64,000 nt of DNA from Hyaloperonospora brassicae (lineage: Eukaryota > Oomycota > Peronosporomycetes > Peronosporales > Peronosporaceae). Location of the stretch: the NCBI GenBank assembly GCA_947650285.1, contig CANTFL010001154.1:1-64000 (forward strand), given 5' to 3'. The stretch's first letter is position 1. Each line of letters starts with the position of its first letter. A program made the translations under genes and the position numbers. Of this stretch, positions 1 to 12,185 are shown one piece after another. A model generated the notes under the pieces. It was not told the DNA's origin. It made no database searches and was given only the letters and a program-made list of their open reading frames with translations.

Positions 1-379
1 AAGCGCTCGCTCGACCTGTGAAACTTAAAGCTGAACCGAAGCAGCTGCTCGGTGTAAACACTGCCTGATACGTCCCCAACGTGCGTCAGTGTCGCACAGC
101 AGTGGCTCGCGCCTCCCCCCCCCAATCCGCGCGCGGTCGTCGCCCCTGTCAAACTCAATACCACCGCCGTGCCCTCGTTAACTCGCTCGCTCGCGCTCCA
201 TCAATCACCTACGACAGGGTGCGGACGTGCCTTCCCCCCCAAACGCCCCTATTTCCGACCTCGCCAACACTCTCTTTTGCTGCGCTGTCTCTCCTCCCGT
301 TTCGCCCCCTAATTCTTTCTTTCCAGCCATTAGCCAGTGCGCGCGCCTCTCCGCACAACTCGTCCGCTCGCTCTCCCCC

Positions 380-571
380 GTACGTACCCTACCGCCCACG
401 GCCACTCTGTCGTCGCTCGGGCCACGCGGCTCGGCCCGACACGACCGCTGACTCGACGCGTGCGCCCGCGTCTCGGCTCGCAGCCGATGCGCCCGTCGGA
501 CGCAGTGCCACGTGTGCTGTAGCCGCTCGTCGCTAACGCTTTTCTCTGTGTGTGTGTCTCTGCTTCCACAG
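380..571 (+). promoter_or_regulatory. Possible 5'-UTR intron upstream of casein kinase I
   Basis: A GTACGT donor at 380, a CTAAC branch-point-like motif at 533-537, a pyrimidine/TG-rich tract and a TTCCACAG acceptor ending at 571 look like a leader intron just upstream of the kinase start codon at 619. The 1-379 stretch is C-rich without a convincing coding frame and is probably promoter and leader. This is inference from splice-like signals only; there is no transcript evidence. Confidence 0.35.
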
Positions 572-618
572 CGCGTGACTGTGTGCTTTCCCCTTTCCGT
601 GTCCCCGACCCGTCCAAG

Positions 619-1940
619 ATGCTGCCGTACCGTCGTGACAGCGCACTGGAGCTCCGCGTGGGCAAAAAGTTCCGTCTGGGCCGCAAGATCGGCAGCGGTT
701 CGTTTGGGGACATTTACTTGGGCACGAACATGACGTCGGGCGAGGAGGTGGGCATCAAGCTCGAGTCGGTCAAGAGCAAGCACCCGCAGCTGCTGTACGA
801 GTCGAAGATCTACAAGATCCTCAACGGCGGCCGTACGTGTACCGTGTTGGGCGTGGTGCTGCGTGGTGATTGGCTGAAAGCGCAATGTGTGGTTTGGAGG
901 TACCTGATGTTGACTATGGTGTATGTGTGTGCGGTGTGGCAGTCGGCGTCCCGACGCTGCGGTGGTTTGGCGTCGAAGGCGAGTACAACGTGATGGTGAT
1001 TGACTTGCTGGGGCCGTCACTCGAAGACCTGTTTAACTACTGCGGGCGTCGCTTTCAGCTCAAGACGGTGCTTATGATTGCCGACCAGCTGCTCTGCCGC
1101 ATTGAGTACTGCCACTCGAAAAACTTCATTCATCGAGACGTGAAGCCGGACAATTTCTTGATTGGTCTGGGCAAGCGCGCGCAGATTGTCCACATTATTG
1201 ACTTTGGCCTGGCCAAGAAGTACCGTGACCCCCGAACGCATCAGCACATTCCGTACCGTGAGAACAAGAACCTCACGGGCACGGCTCGGTACGCGTCGAT
1301 CAACACGCACGTCGGTATTGAGCAGAGTCGTCGTGACGACCTCGAGTCGTTGGGGTATGTGTACATGTACTTCATCCGCGGGAGTCTGCCGTGGCAGGGA
1401 CTCAAGGCCAACACGAAAAAGCAGAAATACGAGAAGATCATGGAGAAGAAGATGAACACGCCGATTGAGGTGCTGTGCAAGGGCTACCCGGCCGAGTTCC
1501 GTGCTTACTTTGAGTACTGCCGCGCCTTGCGCTTTGACGACAAGCCCGACTACGCATACCTCAAGCGTTTGTTCAAGGAGCTGTTTTTCCGCAAGGGTTT
1601 CCAGTTCGACGCGATGTTTGACTGGACCGTTCTGAACTTGCGCAGCGGGCGTCGGGAGCGTGGCACCGGTGCTGAAGGCGAGCGCAGCGCTCGTGCGGAC
1701 ACGCACCAGGAAGCTCCTCGTGACGGCCGTCAGGTTGCTTCGCAGAACCGTGTGTACGTCTGTGACGAGGCGAAAGAGAACGATGGTCAGATGCAAGCAC
1801 AGCAGTCCTATCGCTCGACCGGCCCGCGTGACGATCGACAAGCGGGTATGGATGCAGGCTATTCAGCCCCTCGCGTGGCCACTGGCGCCAGCCACGACGG
1901 TCTCGCTGAGGCCAAGCCGGCGAGTCGACAGCGCTACTGA
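619..1940 (+). CDS. CK1: Casein kinase I family serine/threonine kinase
   Basis: Two exons, 619-832 and 943-1940, flank a 110-bp GTACGT...CAG intron; joined they encode 403 residues. The start is the ATG before LPYRRDS, close to where CK1 proteins begin. Visible kinase signatures: glycine loop [12 protein letters not shown] (about 24-35), catalytic lysine in GIKLES (47), HRDVKPDN (135-142) and [10 protein letters not shown] (158-167). The [14 protein letters not shown] segment and the '[13 protein letters not shown]' stretch are CK1-specific. The last ~100 residues form a basic, low-complexity tail, as usual in CK1 delta/epsilon relatives. The family phosphorylates acidic or primed sites in trafficking, cell-cycle and signalling pathways in cytoplasm and nucleus. 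The tail sequence is less certain than the kinase domain, because another open frame runs beside it from 1660 to 2034. Confidence 0.95.
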
Positions 1941-3463
1941 GTCGACGATGTGGCCAGGAGCGTACTGTGCCGCTGCTGTCACGTGCTTGACAGTGGCAGT
2001 TATCTTTGCTCCACGATTGATGTGTTTTCCGTGACGTGAAACTGGTTGCGAAAGCGAGGACGCGATGCACGGAAGACTGCGAAACGAATGAGAGACGACG
2101 AATGAAAACGAACGAGAAACTGTTGGAGATTACGAAGGAGTGAGGAAGGAGAGGAGCGAGCGACGGATATTTCCAAACGAACGAACAAACAAACAAACAA
2201 ACAAAACGATGACGAAACGAAGCGACCTTGCGGTCGTTCACGGAAATGGAAGACGAAGGAGTAGACGGCTGCGTCGATCGACCTGATGACTTTGTAGTTG
2301 TAGCGAGAGAAGGAGAAGAGAGAAGAAGCAAATGGATGAAATAGTGCAGTCGCCAAGCGTCCATTTCATTTGCGTGGTGGAAGTCAGGATGATATCTCGA
2401 ATCTTTGATCGCTGCGAAGGACGTGACGAAGGCGCGATCGAGTCGTGAGCTCGCAAGATACGGCCCGAGTAGGCACCGCAGTCTCGGCACGCTGGACTTT
2501 GTTGCGCTCTCTATGTGCCGCTGCATTTGCGTCTCGTACTACATTTTACAATAAAAACATGCCTAAGATATCGACTACGGGATGCGCACGTGGCTGTTGC
2601 GAGCGTATCCAGCAACACAGGCAGATCTTCCGAGGTGGGCGTAGAAAGTCGTGCAAAACTGCGGTACTTGTCTCAGTTTGTTCGGAACTGTTCTTCCCGT
2701 CCGAGCCACTGCTGGTGGTGTATCACTTTCTGAAGGTGTAGATAGACCCGACAGCACGGCCAGTCAGGAACGTCCGCGTTGTCTCCGGTTGAAGCATCGC
2801 GCTGTATCTATGTGAAGTACACCACGCACGTCCCGTCGACAAAGACCGCACGTCTCTCGATGCCATCATCGCCTTATTGTAAGCTCAGCCGTCCGCTCGT
2901 ATCGAAAGTTATTGCCTCGTGCCTTGTGATCGATCACGCATGTTCAGACGATACATGCAAACATGGAGCAATCACAGCGATTCCGCACGACACAATGTGC
3001 AGATGCAAGGGCAGTGTCTGCTCTGTAGCCAACCAGCTATTGCTGCCCGCGCTCAAGCACCTTCTTGTCGCGTCACGATTGCAGCAAATGTGCACAGGTC
3101 GAACACGTCAAGTCTGGCAATACATGCTGCGTTCAGTTTATACAGCCACGGGCAGCCACGCAACTTGTCGTCGTAGCCCATACGGACGTTGTCGTCTCGA
3201 CGCCCCTTTCTACAGCCCCCTTCCAATGTCAACATAGTATCCTACACCAAGTCTACAGATCGTCCATATCGCTGCTCTCCTTTGGATGCGCAGGCGTATA
3301 CGTCTCAATGCCCTTTCCAGCGCCCTGCATGGCTTCGTTCTGTGTGTACTGCTTCTGAGCAACGTCTTTCAATCTGCACCACCGCCACCACCACAACAAC
3401 AACAGCCCAACTCAGCTCAGCTCTTTTCACCTCTACATCCATCCACCTTCGAGCGTCTGTCGT
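1941..3463. other. Intergenic region with no recognisable gene
   Basis: This 1.5-kb gap separates the convergent kinase and BUD20-like genes. It contains an (AAAC)n tract at about 2184-2206 and several short ORFs on both strands (for example 2779-3237 on plus and 3235-3053 on minus). None shows a known motif, splice structure or coding bias that I can support. It probably holds the 3' ends of both flanking transcripts. Confidence 0.5.
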
Positions 3464-3837
3464 CTACCTCCGCTTGTGCACTTTGGTCTTGAGGTGCACG
3501 TCGCGTGTCTTGGCGTCGATAAAGTGACGGCCACATGGCGTACAGTAGAACTGGCCGAGACTGTCACAAGTCACAGCAAAAGGCACACAAACAACAGCAC
3601 AGTCGATAGTTAGCAAAAACAAGCCGATTGATCCATTGACATCCGAGTCATCACGTACCCCGGCAGGTCCTCGTCTACCTCAAAGGCCATCTGTTTGCCT
3701 GAGACCTTCTCCACGCACAGGTCGTCCTGGATCTGATCGATGTCGCGTGCGCGGTTCTTTGTCGCATGGCCGCGTTTGTACTGCTTCTTCTTGGCGTGTG
3801 CGCGTGCCCTGCCAGCTCCTGATCGACCTGTACCCAT
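3464..3837 (-). CDS. BUD20: BUD20/ZNF593-type C2H2 zinc-finger ribosome biogenesis protein
   Basis: A small two-exon gene: 3837-3659 and 3560-3464, with a 98-bp intron (GTACGT donor, GACAG acceptor). The joined product is 91 residues. The N-terminus is basic ([19 protein letters not shown]) and is followed by DQIQDDL and DEDLPGLGQFYC. The second exon carries a single finger, C-x2-C then H-x5-H (YCTPCGRHF...HLKTKVH), ending KRR. This order and the GLGQFYC junction match Bud20/ZNF593, which shuttle with pre-60S ribosomal particles and help their nuclear export. The length is close to that of the compact family members. The finger exon is too short to show as an ORF on its own. The junction codon is phase-consistent (GG|T). 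Confidence 0.9.
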
Positions 3838-3997
3838 TGCCTCGCTCTCGCTTGTTCTCGTATCGATACAATAATCCGATTACCAGCGAATAGGAACAAT
3901 ACAAAAGAGAAGACGATGAAGAGAAGCGATTGGATGGATGGACCGGGGCGCCAGGAGGTCGGATTCGCACACGTCGCATGTTTTTTTCTCAGACGAC

Positions 3998-5637
3998 TCA
4001 GAACCGGAACGACTCGAGCGTCAACTCGGCACGAATGTGGTCTTTTAGCGACTGGAAAATGCACGGGAACGCCATCACGTCACGCGGATTGGTGTCTACC
4101 CAGAGCTTGTTGAATCGAGTGAAGACCGTGGCTGTCAACGCACACATAATTGTCAACAGGTCAGACACAGCGGCTGTTTCATCGACCGAGATGAGACCGA
4201 CGCACCGTAGATGTCGTGGAGCTGCGTCAGACCAGCATGCAGGTCGTCGTCGCTCTCGGACGCAGCGAGACGGTACAGCTTCACGTCCAGCAAACGCTCG
4301 TCGATTAGCTCGATCAAGAAGGCCGTCACGTTGATGCCCGTCACAGCAAAGGGGTACCAGCGGGTCGGATGATTGGACTCGTCCAGTGCACTGCAAACAC
4401 AGTCAATGCATGTCATACGTAACGTGTCAGCACAGCCTCAAGTGTCGCGTGCGCTTATAGTACCAGCCTCACCGCTGAGCTTCAATTTTGTAGTTTTTTG
4501 TGAAGTAGTTGAGCTGCACGAGTGAGAAGACGCCCATACCTCTGAAGTCCGACATCGGGTCGGTTCCTGCCATTCGCCAAAAACAAGCACGACGACATCA
4601 CCGCGTACTCAGCAACGCTTTCCCTATAGCGCACGTCGTGATGGACAACAGGATCAACCGCACCTTGGAAGCCAATCTCTCCCCACTCTTTCGTAATGCG
4701 TCCGCCTTTGCGACGCACGTTCGGTTTCAAGTTGCTCCACAGCTGTTCCAGCATCTCTTCATGCACCTCGTTCGACGACGTGTAGCTTTCATTCTTTGCC
4801 GCACATACACGAGCGTACACCTTGTTGACATAATTGCAGCGCCGGAGACACGAGCGCACAATGGCCATCAAGCTAAAACGCACGTCAGTCAACCAGTCAG
4901 TCAACCAGTCCGACAAAAGCTTTCGTCAACAACACAAGCCATCGATTGACACCACATCTGAATTTCCAAACACTTTGTTGCCAGCAATTCCACGTACGTG
5001 ACATCTTCCGCATCCAATTGCGCCCTTGTTGCAACGTCACGCAACGTCGCGTCCATCTGTGCGCAAGTACTCAGTCATACAAAAGCCCAGCGCCAAACAA
5101 CACGACACAGCAGGACGAAAACCACGTACTGAGAATGGCTCCGTGGCAAACACTACATCGCACGTCTGCGCCATTGCGTCGGACAGAGCCAATTCGGTCC
5201 GAAAGCGCACAATGCGCTCGTCTTCGTCCACTTCCGTCGGTCGACACAGACGCTGCCACTCGTTCTGGCCATAAAAAACGCGCCCTGAAGACAATCACAT
5301 GATAACAACATCACTCAGATCAGAAATAGCGATGATGAATCGAATGGATATAATAATAATAATGGTAAGAATAAGTATTTACTACTAAATTGTACAACAA
5401 CGACAAGGATAATCATCATCATCGTCATCATCATCGTCATGGGCGAAGACAAAGAGTTTGTCCGCGTCCGAGTCGTCGGTATACACTCAGACATGAGCAT
5501 TTTTACATCGTGCAGTCGGTCTATCTATACGCAGCAAGTGACAACGTACACACAGTAATCTTGATCCAGCGCCAGATACGCACGACAACCGTCTTGTTCG
5601 CTGCCGCTGCGTGACGTACGTGCGGCCCGGCCGACAT
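3998..5637 (-). CDS. ELMO/CED-12 domain protein (ELMOD-like)
   Basis: Eight exons can be joined in consistent phase: 5637-5550, 5485-5405, 5284-5130, 5056-4998, 4872-4664, 4566-4473, 4390-4206 and 4131-3998, giving 334 residues. The C-terminal half is an ELMO domain: HEEMLEQLWSNLKP, the hallmark ITKEWGEIGFQG then TDPMSDFRGMGVFSLVQL, YPFAVTGINVTAFLIEL, and FNKLWVDTNPRDVMAFP near the end. ELMOD proteins act as GAPs for ARF/ARL GTPases, and larger ELMO proteins work with DOCK GEFs; which role applies here is not decided by sequence. The second exon contains a GAT/GAC trinucleotide run encoding about nine consecutive aspartates, so its length may vary among isolates. Exons 3-8 are firmly supported by homology; the first two rest on splice signals and phase only. 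Confidence 0.88.
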
Positions 5638-5979
5638 GATGGTGTCCGGATACGCTGTCAGGATATGCGTATACACCAGCACCCTTCTCGTGGTGTGCTG
5701 TGACGAGATGTCAGGTGGGACACACTACATTAGTCGAAATGGGGTCGTCCACGAGGCTAAAAAGAGGTTGCTATCGATCGGTCGAGAGCATAAAAAGGAG
5801 CAATGTGGGAGTGCAGCCATGTTGGTGTCGCAGGTAGAAAGTCGGACGGGTATCATTCATTGGTAGGAGGGATTCACAGAAAAGGGCACTCACTATTTGT
5901 TGGTATTTCCACCAATCACAATCGTTACTTTGTCCATTGCAAACCGTTGACGAGCTTACGGCACCGGCGGCCTCCCGAC
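5638..5979. promoter_or_regulatory. Bidirectional promoter region between ELMO and CLASP genes
   Basis: The predicted start codons of the divergent ELMO (minus) and CLASP (plus) genes are only 342 bp apart, so both promoters must lie here or within the first exons. No TATA box or oomycete initiator could be assigned with confidence. If the first two ELMO exons are wrong, the space extends to about 5290. Confidence 0.5.
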
Positions 5980-8900
5980 ATGGAGGAAACTGCAGCTCTG
6001 CTCGCCTCTTCTGGTGCGGTCTCGTGTCTAATACATACAGATGCTCATCCTCATGTCTCTGTACCTGTCTGTGTCTCTTTGGTGCTCATACGATGGCATG
6101 CTCGTGCGTCCAACGTCTGTCTACAGTCTCCAAGCAGCGATTCGCAGGAGTCTCGAAGCTCTCGGATCAGCTTCGGGCACAGGGAGTGACACCTGCAACC
6201 GCTGCCGCTCTATTGACGCACGTACTGCCTTGTTTACGTGATCACAACTCGAAGATCGCTCTGGGTGCACTGGAAATTCTCGAGCGGCTGCTGCTGGCGC
6301 CAGTGGCGGAGAGCACGTTGCGCTCGACGTTCAAGTTGCTCTGGACGAGCGTTGTCGAGCGGCTGGGAGATAGCAAGCTACATGTTCGGCAGAAAGCAGT
6401 GGACGTTGTTGTTGCAGTGTCGGTGGTGCTGGATGTGTCGATAGTGCTGGAAAAGCTTCAGCTTTGTATGAAGCACAAGAACTGGCGCACGCGCGAGCAG
6501 GTACAGACGTTTTGGACTGGGTGAACGAATGCAGGAGAAGAGTGCTGTTGAGTGTAAATGGCGTTTGACAGCTGTTGCTCGGTGTTTGGCGATGCCATAG
6601 AGTCTGTATGCAATGTGGAAATGTTTGGAGAAGCATCATTTGTTCAAAGAAAAACAGGGCGAGCTGTTGGATGATGTAAGTGAAGATGACTTGAGTTAGA
6701 AGGAGCCAGGCGGCTGTACTATTCATATCGTTATTGTGTTTGTACACAGGTGCTACAATCACTCGAGGATTCGTCAAAGGACGTGCGCGACGCAGCAATG
6801 ACTGCGCTGGAAAAGTTTTACACGTATATCGGTACCTCGCTATTGGTAAGAAGATGTACTGTCGTCAGGGTGGTTGACGTCGAATGACGTGGCTTTGTTT
6901 TCGCTTGCGATCGACGACATAGAATGATTTGCAAAACAAGAACCTTCGCGCGGGACAGATGAAGACGCTAGAGGAACGATTCAAGCAGATCCCTAAAAGT
7001 TCTGGCGTCACTGTACGTGCGCCATCGTCCTTCGGTACCGCTTCGGTACGTCGGAGGCGTATGCATGGCGGGCACAGTTGGCGTGGCTAACTGCTCAGGT
7101 GTTGCTCGCAGGTATACAATGGCGCTCTCGAGCCAGACAGCAACCTGTCTCATGCCCTGTCATCAAAATGGTCATCCTCCGATACGCAGGCTCCCTCATC
7201 GTCATCTGTGGCACGGTATTTGGAATCTGTACGACATCGCACGGTAAACGAGGCAAAAGCGGTCGCTCTTGTAGCAGATGGCGATCGGTCTCCGTCTCGT
7301 GAGTCCCCTGGACGAAGTCAGGTCGTGCAAGACTGCAGCTTGCGTGGAACGAGTAGTGACGATATCTCCGATAAGGATATTCAAAAACAGCTCGGCGTAG
7401 TATTCAGCAAGCTGCAACATGACAACGATTGGGACAAACGTGTGGATGGGTTGAAGATGCTCCAAAAACTGGCGAACCGATGCGCCAAGCGCGGGGCTGC
7501 GATCACGTCTCTATCTCAAGGTCTCCGCCCGATTCGCGAGCGACTATGCCAGCAAGTTGGCGACCTCCGATCTTCTGTGTCCAAAGAAGCATGCGAGACC
7601 ATCCAGATTCTTGCCAGAACTCTGACTGATGAGTTCAACGCTCACGCCGAAATTTGTCTCGGCAATTTGCTGAAAGTCACGTATATAACTATCCAAGTAG
7701 TTTCGACTGCAGCAGACACTACAATTCGAGCCATCATCGAGAGTACGAGTAACGGCTATACACGCGTGATCCCAAAGTAAGTGACGGCGCTTGCTAATGG
7801 TACCTATCATGCTTGCGCTACGGCTACTGACGGCTCTCTTGATTCCAGGTTGATCGAATGTGCGAGTTCTCGGAATCACGTGCTGCGATATAATGCGGTG
7901 TGCTACTTGACTCTGACCCTGCAGCGTTGGAGCGTCAATTTTCTGAGCAAGTACGACCACAAGGCTGCTTTGTGCCAGTTTGTAGCGTTGCTGAGTCCAA
8001 CTGATGTGCGTTGATGTGCCAGACACTCGGATTTGTTTGTGCCAATCATGCCAGTCATTCTGCGAGACGCGCTCGTCGATGTGCGCGCGCAGTCACGGAA
8101 GTGTTACTGGTCGTTCCAGCATATTTTTCCGGTATGTCTACCCTTTTCTTGGTCATGCTGCCTCCTCTGACGCCTTGACATGACCTTTTATCATGCAGAC
8201 AGCGGCTGAGAGCATATTCGCCCGCTTGGATGGACCAACACAAAAGAATTTGCGTGACGATTCCTCGAAGTCTACTGCACAAGCAGCACGCGTGACAGAG
8301 TACAGTTCGCTGGTTACCCCTGCGCCACCAAATAGCACACTCGTGCGCCCAGCACTTCGAACGACCAATACAGCTCAGCCGGCAGCCAGTACGCTTGCTG
8401 TATTGAATTCCGTGACCTACAATGTTGTTGAACCGGCCGTACAGCGTGATGCTACGTCAGAAGAGTCGGCAGCCGGCAAATTACCGAGGCGTGTGTTCGA
8501 AAAGAGTTCGGGTGTACAGGGAGTCGACGCTGCTGGAGGAGGTGCGCAACCTTCGCGAGTACTATCACAGGGTCCACTACGCGTCGGACTTGCCGCTTCA
8601 GCGAGGCCGTCGATTCCCAAGGACAGTTCCGCTTCAGCGAATGAAACGAAGAAGAGCACTGCTGTGGGCCCTCTTCGCGTGCGAAACACGCCAACGTCGC
8701 TGCAGACGACAAGTGCCACAAAGGAGAGCTTGTGTGCGTCGAGACAAGGGCTATCGACGGCCGGGATGCAAACTAGTTTGATCCCTGCTTCCAAGGTGCA
8801 ACGAGTCCAGTGCGCAGTAGAACCTCAAGCCCCGACACTAACGGAAATCGAAGAGAGTGGTCCAAAGAGATTGCTCGTTGCATCGATGCCGTCGCCGACA

Positions 8901-10940
8901 GCGTCGCATGCGTCAAGCTCGAGGACAAATGTCTCATCGAGGGATGATTCGCTCGACAACAGGCCAAAGCGAGCTGTGCCCGCGAAATCGTCAGAACGGC
9001 TCCAGGCTGTTGTGCTGCCTCTTGCGGATCATCTTGAGGAAGCTCTTCGTAAGGTTGAAGACGAGTCCTGGTCTACTAGATTGGAATCCGTCGAGTTCAT
9101 TGGCAAGTTACTTCGAGAGCACGTCGACCAGATCGCGAATGGCTCTAGTGAAGACCGCAAAGTGGACGGGCGGATCTTGATCGCGTTCATTAAACATCTG
9201 GGCGATGCTCACTATCGCGTCTCACAAGGCGTGCTGAAACACTTCTTACCACTGCTACAGCTCTGTGGCGACAATCAAATACTGGCTCCTCATCTGAAGA
9301 CGATTTTGCCGAAGCTGTTTCAGAAGTTTGTTGATACCAAAGATGCAACTCGCATGGTCGCTAAAGAGAATCTGGATCACATTGCGTCGACGGTTGATAG
9401 CTCAACGCTGGCTGCGAGAATGATATCGATGCTGGGTGACGGGAGTAACATGAAGGTCAAAGCTGCGATGTGCCACTACTTGCGCGAGTTGCTGCCTAGA
9501 GCAGAAGGATACATGAAGAACGGTATCAACAATAGTCACATGAGGTCCTTCCTGCTCAGGATTGCTTTACTTATGGATGCCGACGTTCCCGTTTCGGTTG
9601 CATCAGCTTGTGGCGACCTAGTCTCAGTGGTTGCGCAGCTTTACGCGCGAGAGATGGATGTGGCGTTAGGATTGCTTCCCCCGTCAAAGCGTTCGGTCGT
9701 CGCCAAAGTGCTCAAGTCCAAAAAGATTGTTCTAACCTGCAACTATCCTGAAAATCATTCAGCTTCCTCAACAGCTCCGCACAAGACCCGACCACCGAAT
9801 GGGGATAATAACAACAACCGTGTCGTGGAAAAGATCGCACGCAAACCAGAGAGGAGCCGCAAGCGACCAGAGTCACCAAGCGTGGACTCTTCGGGCTCTG
9901 CTCAGCAGAACGACCAAAAACGGATGAACATGACATCTCAATCGATTTCTGAAGATCTGATGAACAATCGCATTGCGGGTCAAAGTAACGAAGACGTTGT
10001 TACAGCTGTAGCATCGCCAAGGTCTGTAGTATCGTCCAGTGTGTTGTTTCCGTGCGGTGGAGTTGCGCTGGACAAGCACGGGACCCAACTCGAAGACATC
10101 CTTTATACGTTCGAGGAAAACAACATGTCGGAGGCTGAGGTGATGCGTGCGCTCTACAGAGTAAGTCTTGCGACTTGCTACTAGACCTTCTTTGTAGTGT
10201 GTGTGCTAACGACAAACGTCATGGTCCACACAGACGAGGCATGTGATCGAGACGACATCATGCGGGACTTGGGACCGCTGTTTTGGTCGACTGCTTTTAC
10301 TGCTTCTCGACGCTGCTACCGATAAGAACACGAGAGCGCTAGAGGTGCTGCAGAAACTCGTCGCCGCGCAGCCTTCGCGGGCGCAAATGTTTTCAGAGCT
10401 GCTTTTTCAGCGCTTGATCGATGCAACGGTCGGTCAAACCGGCGTGGTAAGTCTGCTCGTCTAATGTTCATCGTCACTGCTTCCTCGGGATTCTTACACA
10501 CCCTGTCACGTCCCTGTCTTCAACAGGCTTGCCATCTGATCAAGCGCATTCTAGACGACCTGGTGCGCTCAGCTAGCGACCAGCAGCAGATACTAGCACT
10601 GCTGATGCCGCTAGTCTCGAGCAGCAAACCGCCCGTGCTGCCAATGGTGCTGCGTCTTACCAAACTGTGCTTTCAGCATTGCGAGCAGAGCTCGCGTGAG
10701 AAGGATGTGACGTTCTTGCGCAATGACGACGTGGTTGATCGTCTCACAAAGTGCATTGGTCACTCGAACTCGAGTGTCCGCAAGTGCGCCGTGGACTGCC
10801 TCGTGGCACTGCACTTTGCAGTCATGGAAGACAGTCGATTCGTGCCGACGTATCTTGCTGCCAACGTCGATGCGACGCAGCAACGACTTGTCGAGATCTT
10901 CATTGACCGTGCCAAGATGACGCGCCGTCCATCGTGTTGA
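5980..10940 (+). CDS. CLASP: CLASP-family TOG-domain microtubule-associated protein
   Basis: Eleven exons join in phase: 5980-6013, 6127-6500, 6601-6675, 6750-6845, 6923-7012, 7112-7776, 7849-7950, 8023-8131, 8199-10160, 10234-10446 and 10527-10940, giving 1377 residues. HEAT-repeat TOG arrays are visible at about residues 10-215 (SKLHVRQKAVDVV; SSKDVRDAAMTALEKFYTYIG), 310-510 (SSVSKEACETIQIL; DVRAQSRKCYWSF, a CLASP signature), 790-1030 (DAHYRVSQGVLKH) and 1170-1377 (SSVRKCAVDCLVAL). The linkers are Ser/Pro/Arg-rich. CLASPs bind microtubule plus ends and promote rescue, in spindle, cortex and (in hyphal organisms) tip growth. The 7951-8022 segment reads as coding with one TGA, but the phases and the conserved LSKHSDLFVP join show that it is a 72-bp intron. 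Individual exon edges are predictions. Confidence 0.9.
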
Positions 10941-11243
10941 AATGTAAAGTACGCGTACTGCTATTGTCGCTATTGTTGTTGTTGTCGCTATGGTATGTCG
11001 TGTCGCCCGTGACCTCTTTTGCTATGTCGATGGCATGCGGTCTCAGGTGCGACATCGTCCCTTTTCTCGTTCGGTGCGTGGTACAGAGAAAGACACGTGT
11101 CGCGCGCGAGGGCCTTGGACTCGTTTGTTGTATGGTCTGTGTAAACTCGTGTTTTGTCTGTCTTTTCTCTGACCACGCAAAAAGAGCTCGTCGGGGGTCA
11201 AGTGGCACTTTCCGACATTCGAAGTTACAGTCGTCACGGGCTC

Positions 11244-11863
11244 ATGGTATTGACGCACGAGACCCGCTACGTCTACCCCTTCCACTGGGACGTCGTCACG
11301 CGCGCGTTCTGGAACAAGTACCCGAACGAGCGGCTCGCCCATGTCGAGCGTGTGGATGTGCTGGACCGGCAGCTGGACGCGCAGGGACGACTGGTGACGA
11401 CGCGACTGGCCAAAGTGACGCAAACGAACGTCCCCCAATGGGTCCGCTCGGCTCTCAGTGACTCGACGTACGTGTTTGAAGAAACAATATGCGACCCGCA
11501 GCGCAAGCGGCTCGTGCTTCGATCGACAAACCTGTCGCTGCGATCGGTGGCAACGGTCGAGGAGACTGTGTGTACTCGGTGCATCCAGACGATGAGCACA
11601 AGACGTTGTACGAAGCCGAGGCCAAAGTCACTGCTTTCGTGCCGCTAGTGGGTCGTAAACTCGAGAGCTTCTCGGCCAGTCGAGGTGCTGACACGGCGGC
11701 CAAAGGCATTCGAGTTGTTGAAGAGATTTGCAACGACATTTTCCAAGGCACCTTCCAGCCGGCTTTCTGTGAGGCCATGAGAGGCGCCGCTACGGCCTCG
11801 GTGGCTGCACACACGACACGAGAGATGGTGATTGCAGGGACACAGGATGCAGACAAACCGTAG
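11244..11863 (+). pseudogene. PRELI/MSF1-domain lipid-transfer protein with apparent frameshift
   Basis: The first in-frame ATG at 11244 opens a PRELI/MSF1 domain: YPFHWDVVTRAFWNKYPN, HVERVDVLDRQLDAQGRLVTTRL, VPQWVR. Around 11560-11568 the frame changes: the N-terminal frame reads RSVATVEE and the continuation CVYSVHPDDEHKTLYEAEA lies one base out of register, as if one nucleotide were missing. No GT-AG intron fits there. The second half (FSASRGADTAAKGIRVVEEICNDIF) ends at 11863; the total would be about 206 residues, normal for the family. PRELI proteins carry phosphatidic acid or phosphatidylserine across the mitochondrial intermembrane space. A base-call error in an intact gene is as likely as real loss of function. 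Confidence 0.8.
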
Positions 11864-12185
11864 CCAGTGAGCTCGACTGGTGTCTGCATTGCACTCACTG
11901 TTTATTTGCAGAACGGGACTCGAGCAGTACGTACACATATATACAGACGAGCAAGAGAGGGATGGAGACACGGCGACCCAGTGACGATGCTGCTCTCCGT
12001 CGATAGAGAAGCGTGTGCTGCTTTCGTTCGTTGCTTGGCCCCGAGGTGTCGTCTCCTCGCTCGACAGGACAGGTTCGGTGGAGACTGTCTTCCATGGTCG
12101 AGTCGCGACAGTAGCCGCACGTGGCGTCTTGCCTGTCGGTCGATCCACCCATAGCTTTAGTAAGCCATTAGAGTCTTCTATCTAT
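11864..12185. other. Intergenic gap between convergent genes
   Basis: This 322-bp gap lies between the ends of the PRELI-like gene (plus) and the PPP4R1-like gene (minus). It probably holds both 3' UTRs. Short ORFs on both strands overlap here, but none has a recognisable motif. Confidence 0.5.

Noticed and set aside
205..1020. Long minus-strand ORF over the kinase 5' region
   Set aside because: It is antisense to kinase exon 1 and its leader, shows no motif, and the opposite strand has unmistakable kinase motifs.
1017..1841. 274-codon minus-strand ORF
   Set aside because: Exact antisense shadow of the CK1 catalytic domain.
2779..3237. 152-codon plus-strand ORF in the CK1-BUD20 gap
   Set aside because: No known motif, no splice context, overlapped by other open frames of equal quality; not supported as a gene.
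7951..8022. In-frame TGA at 8010-8012 suggesting that the CLASP gene is broken
   Set aside because: A 72-bp GT-AG intron removes it, phases agree (2/2), and the join restores the conserved LSKHSDLFVP sequence.
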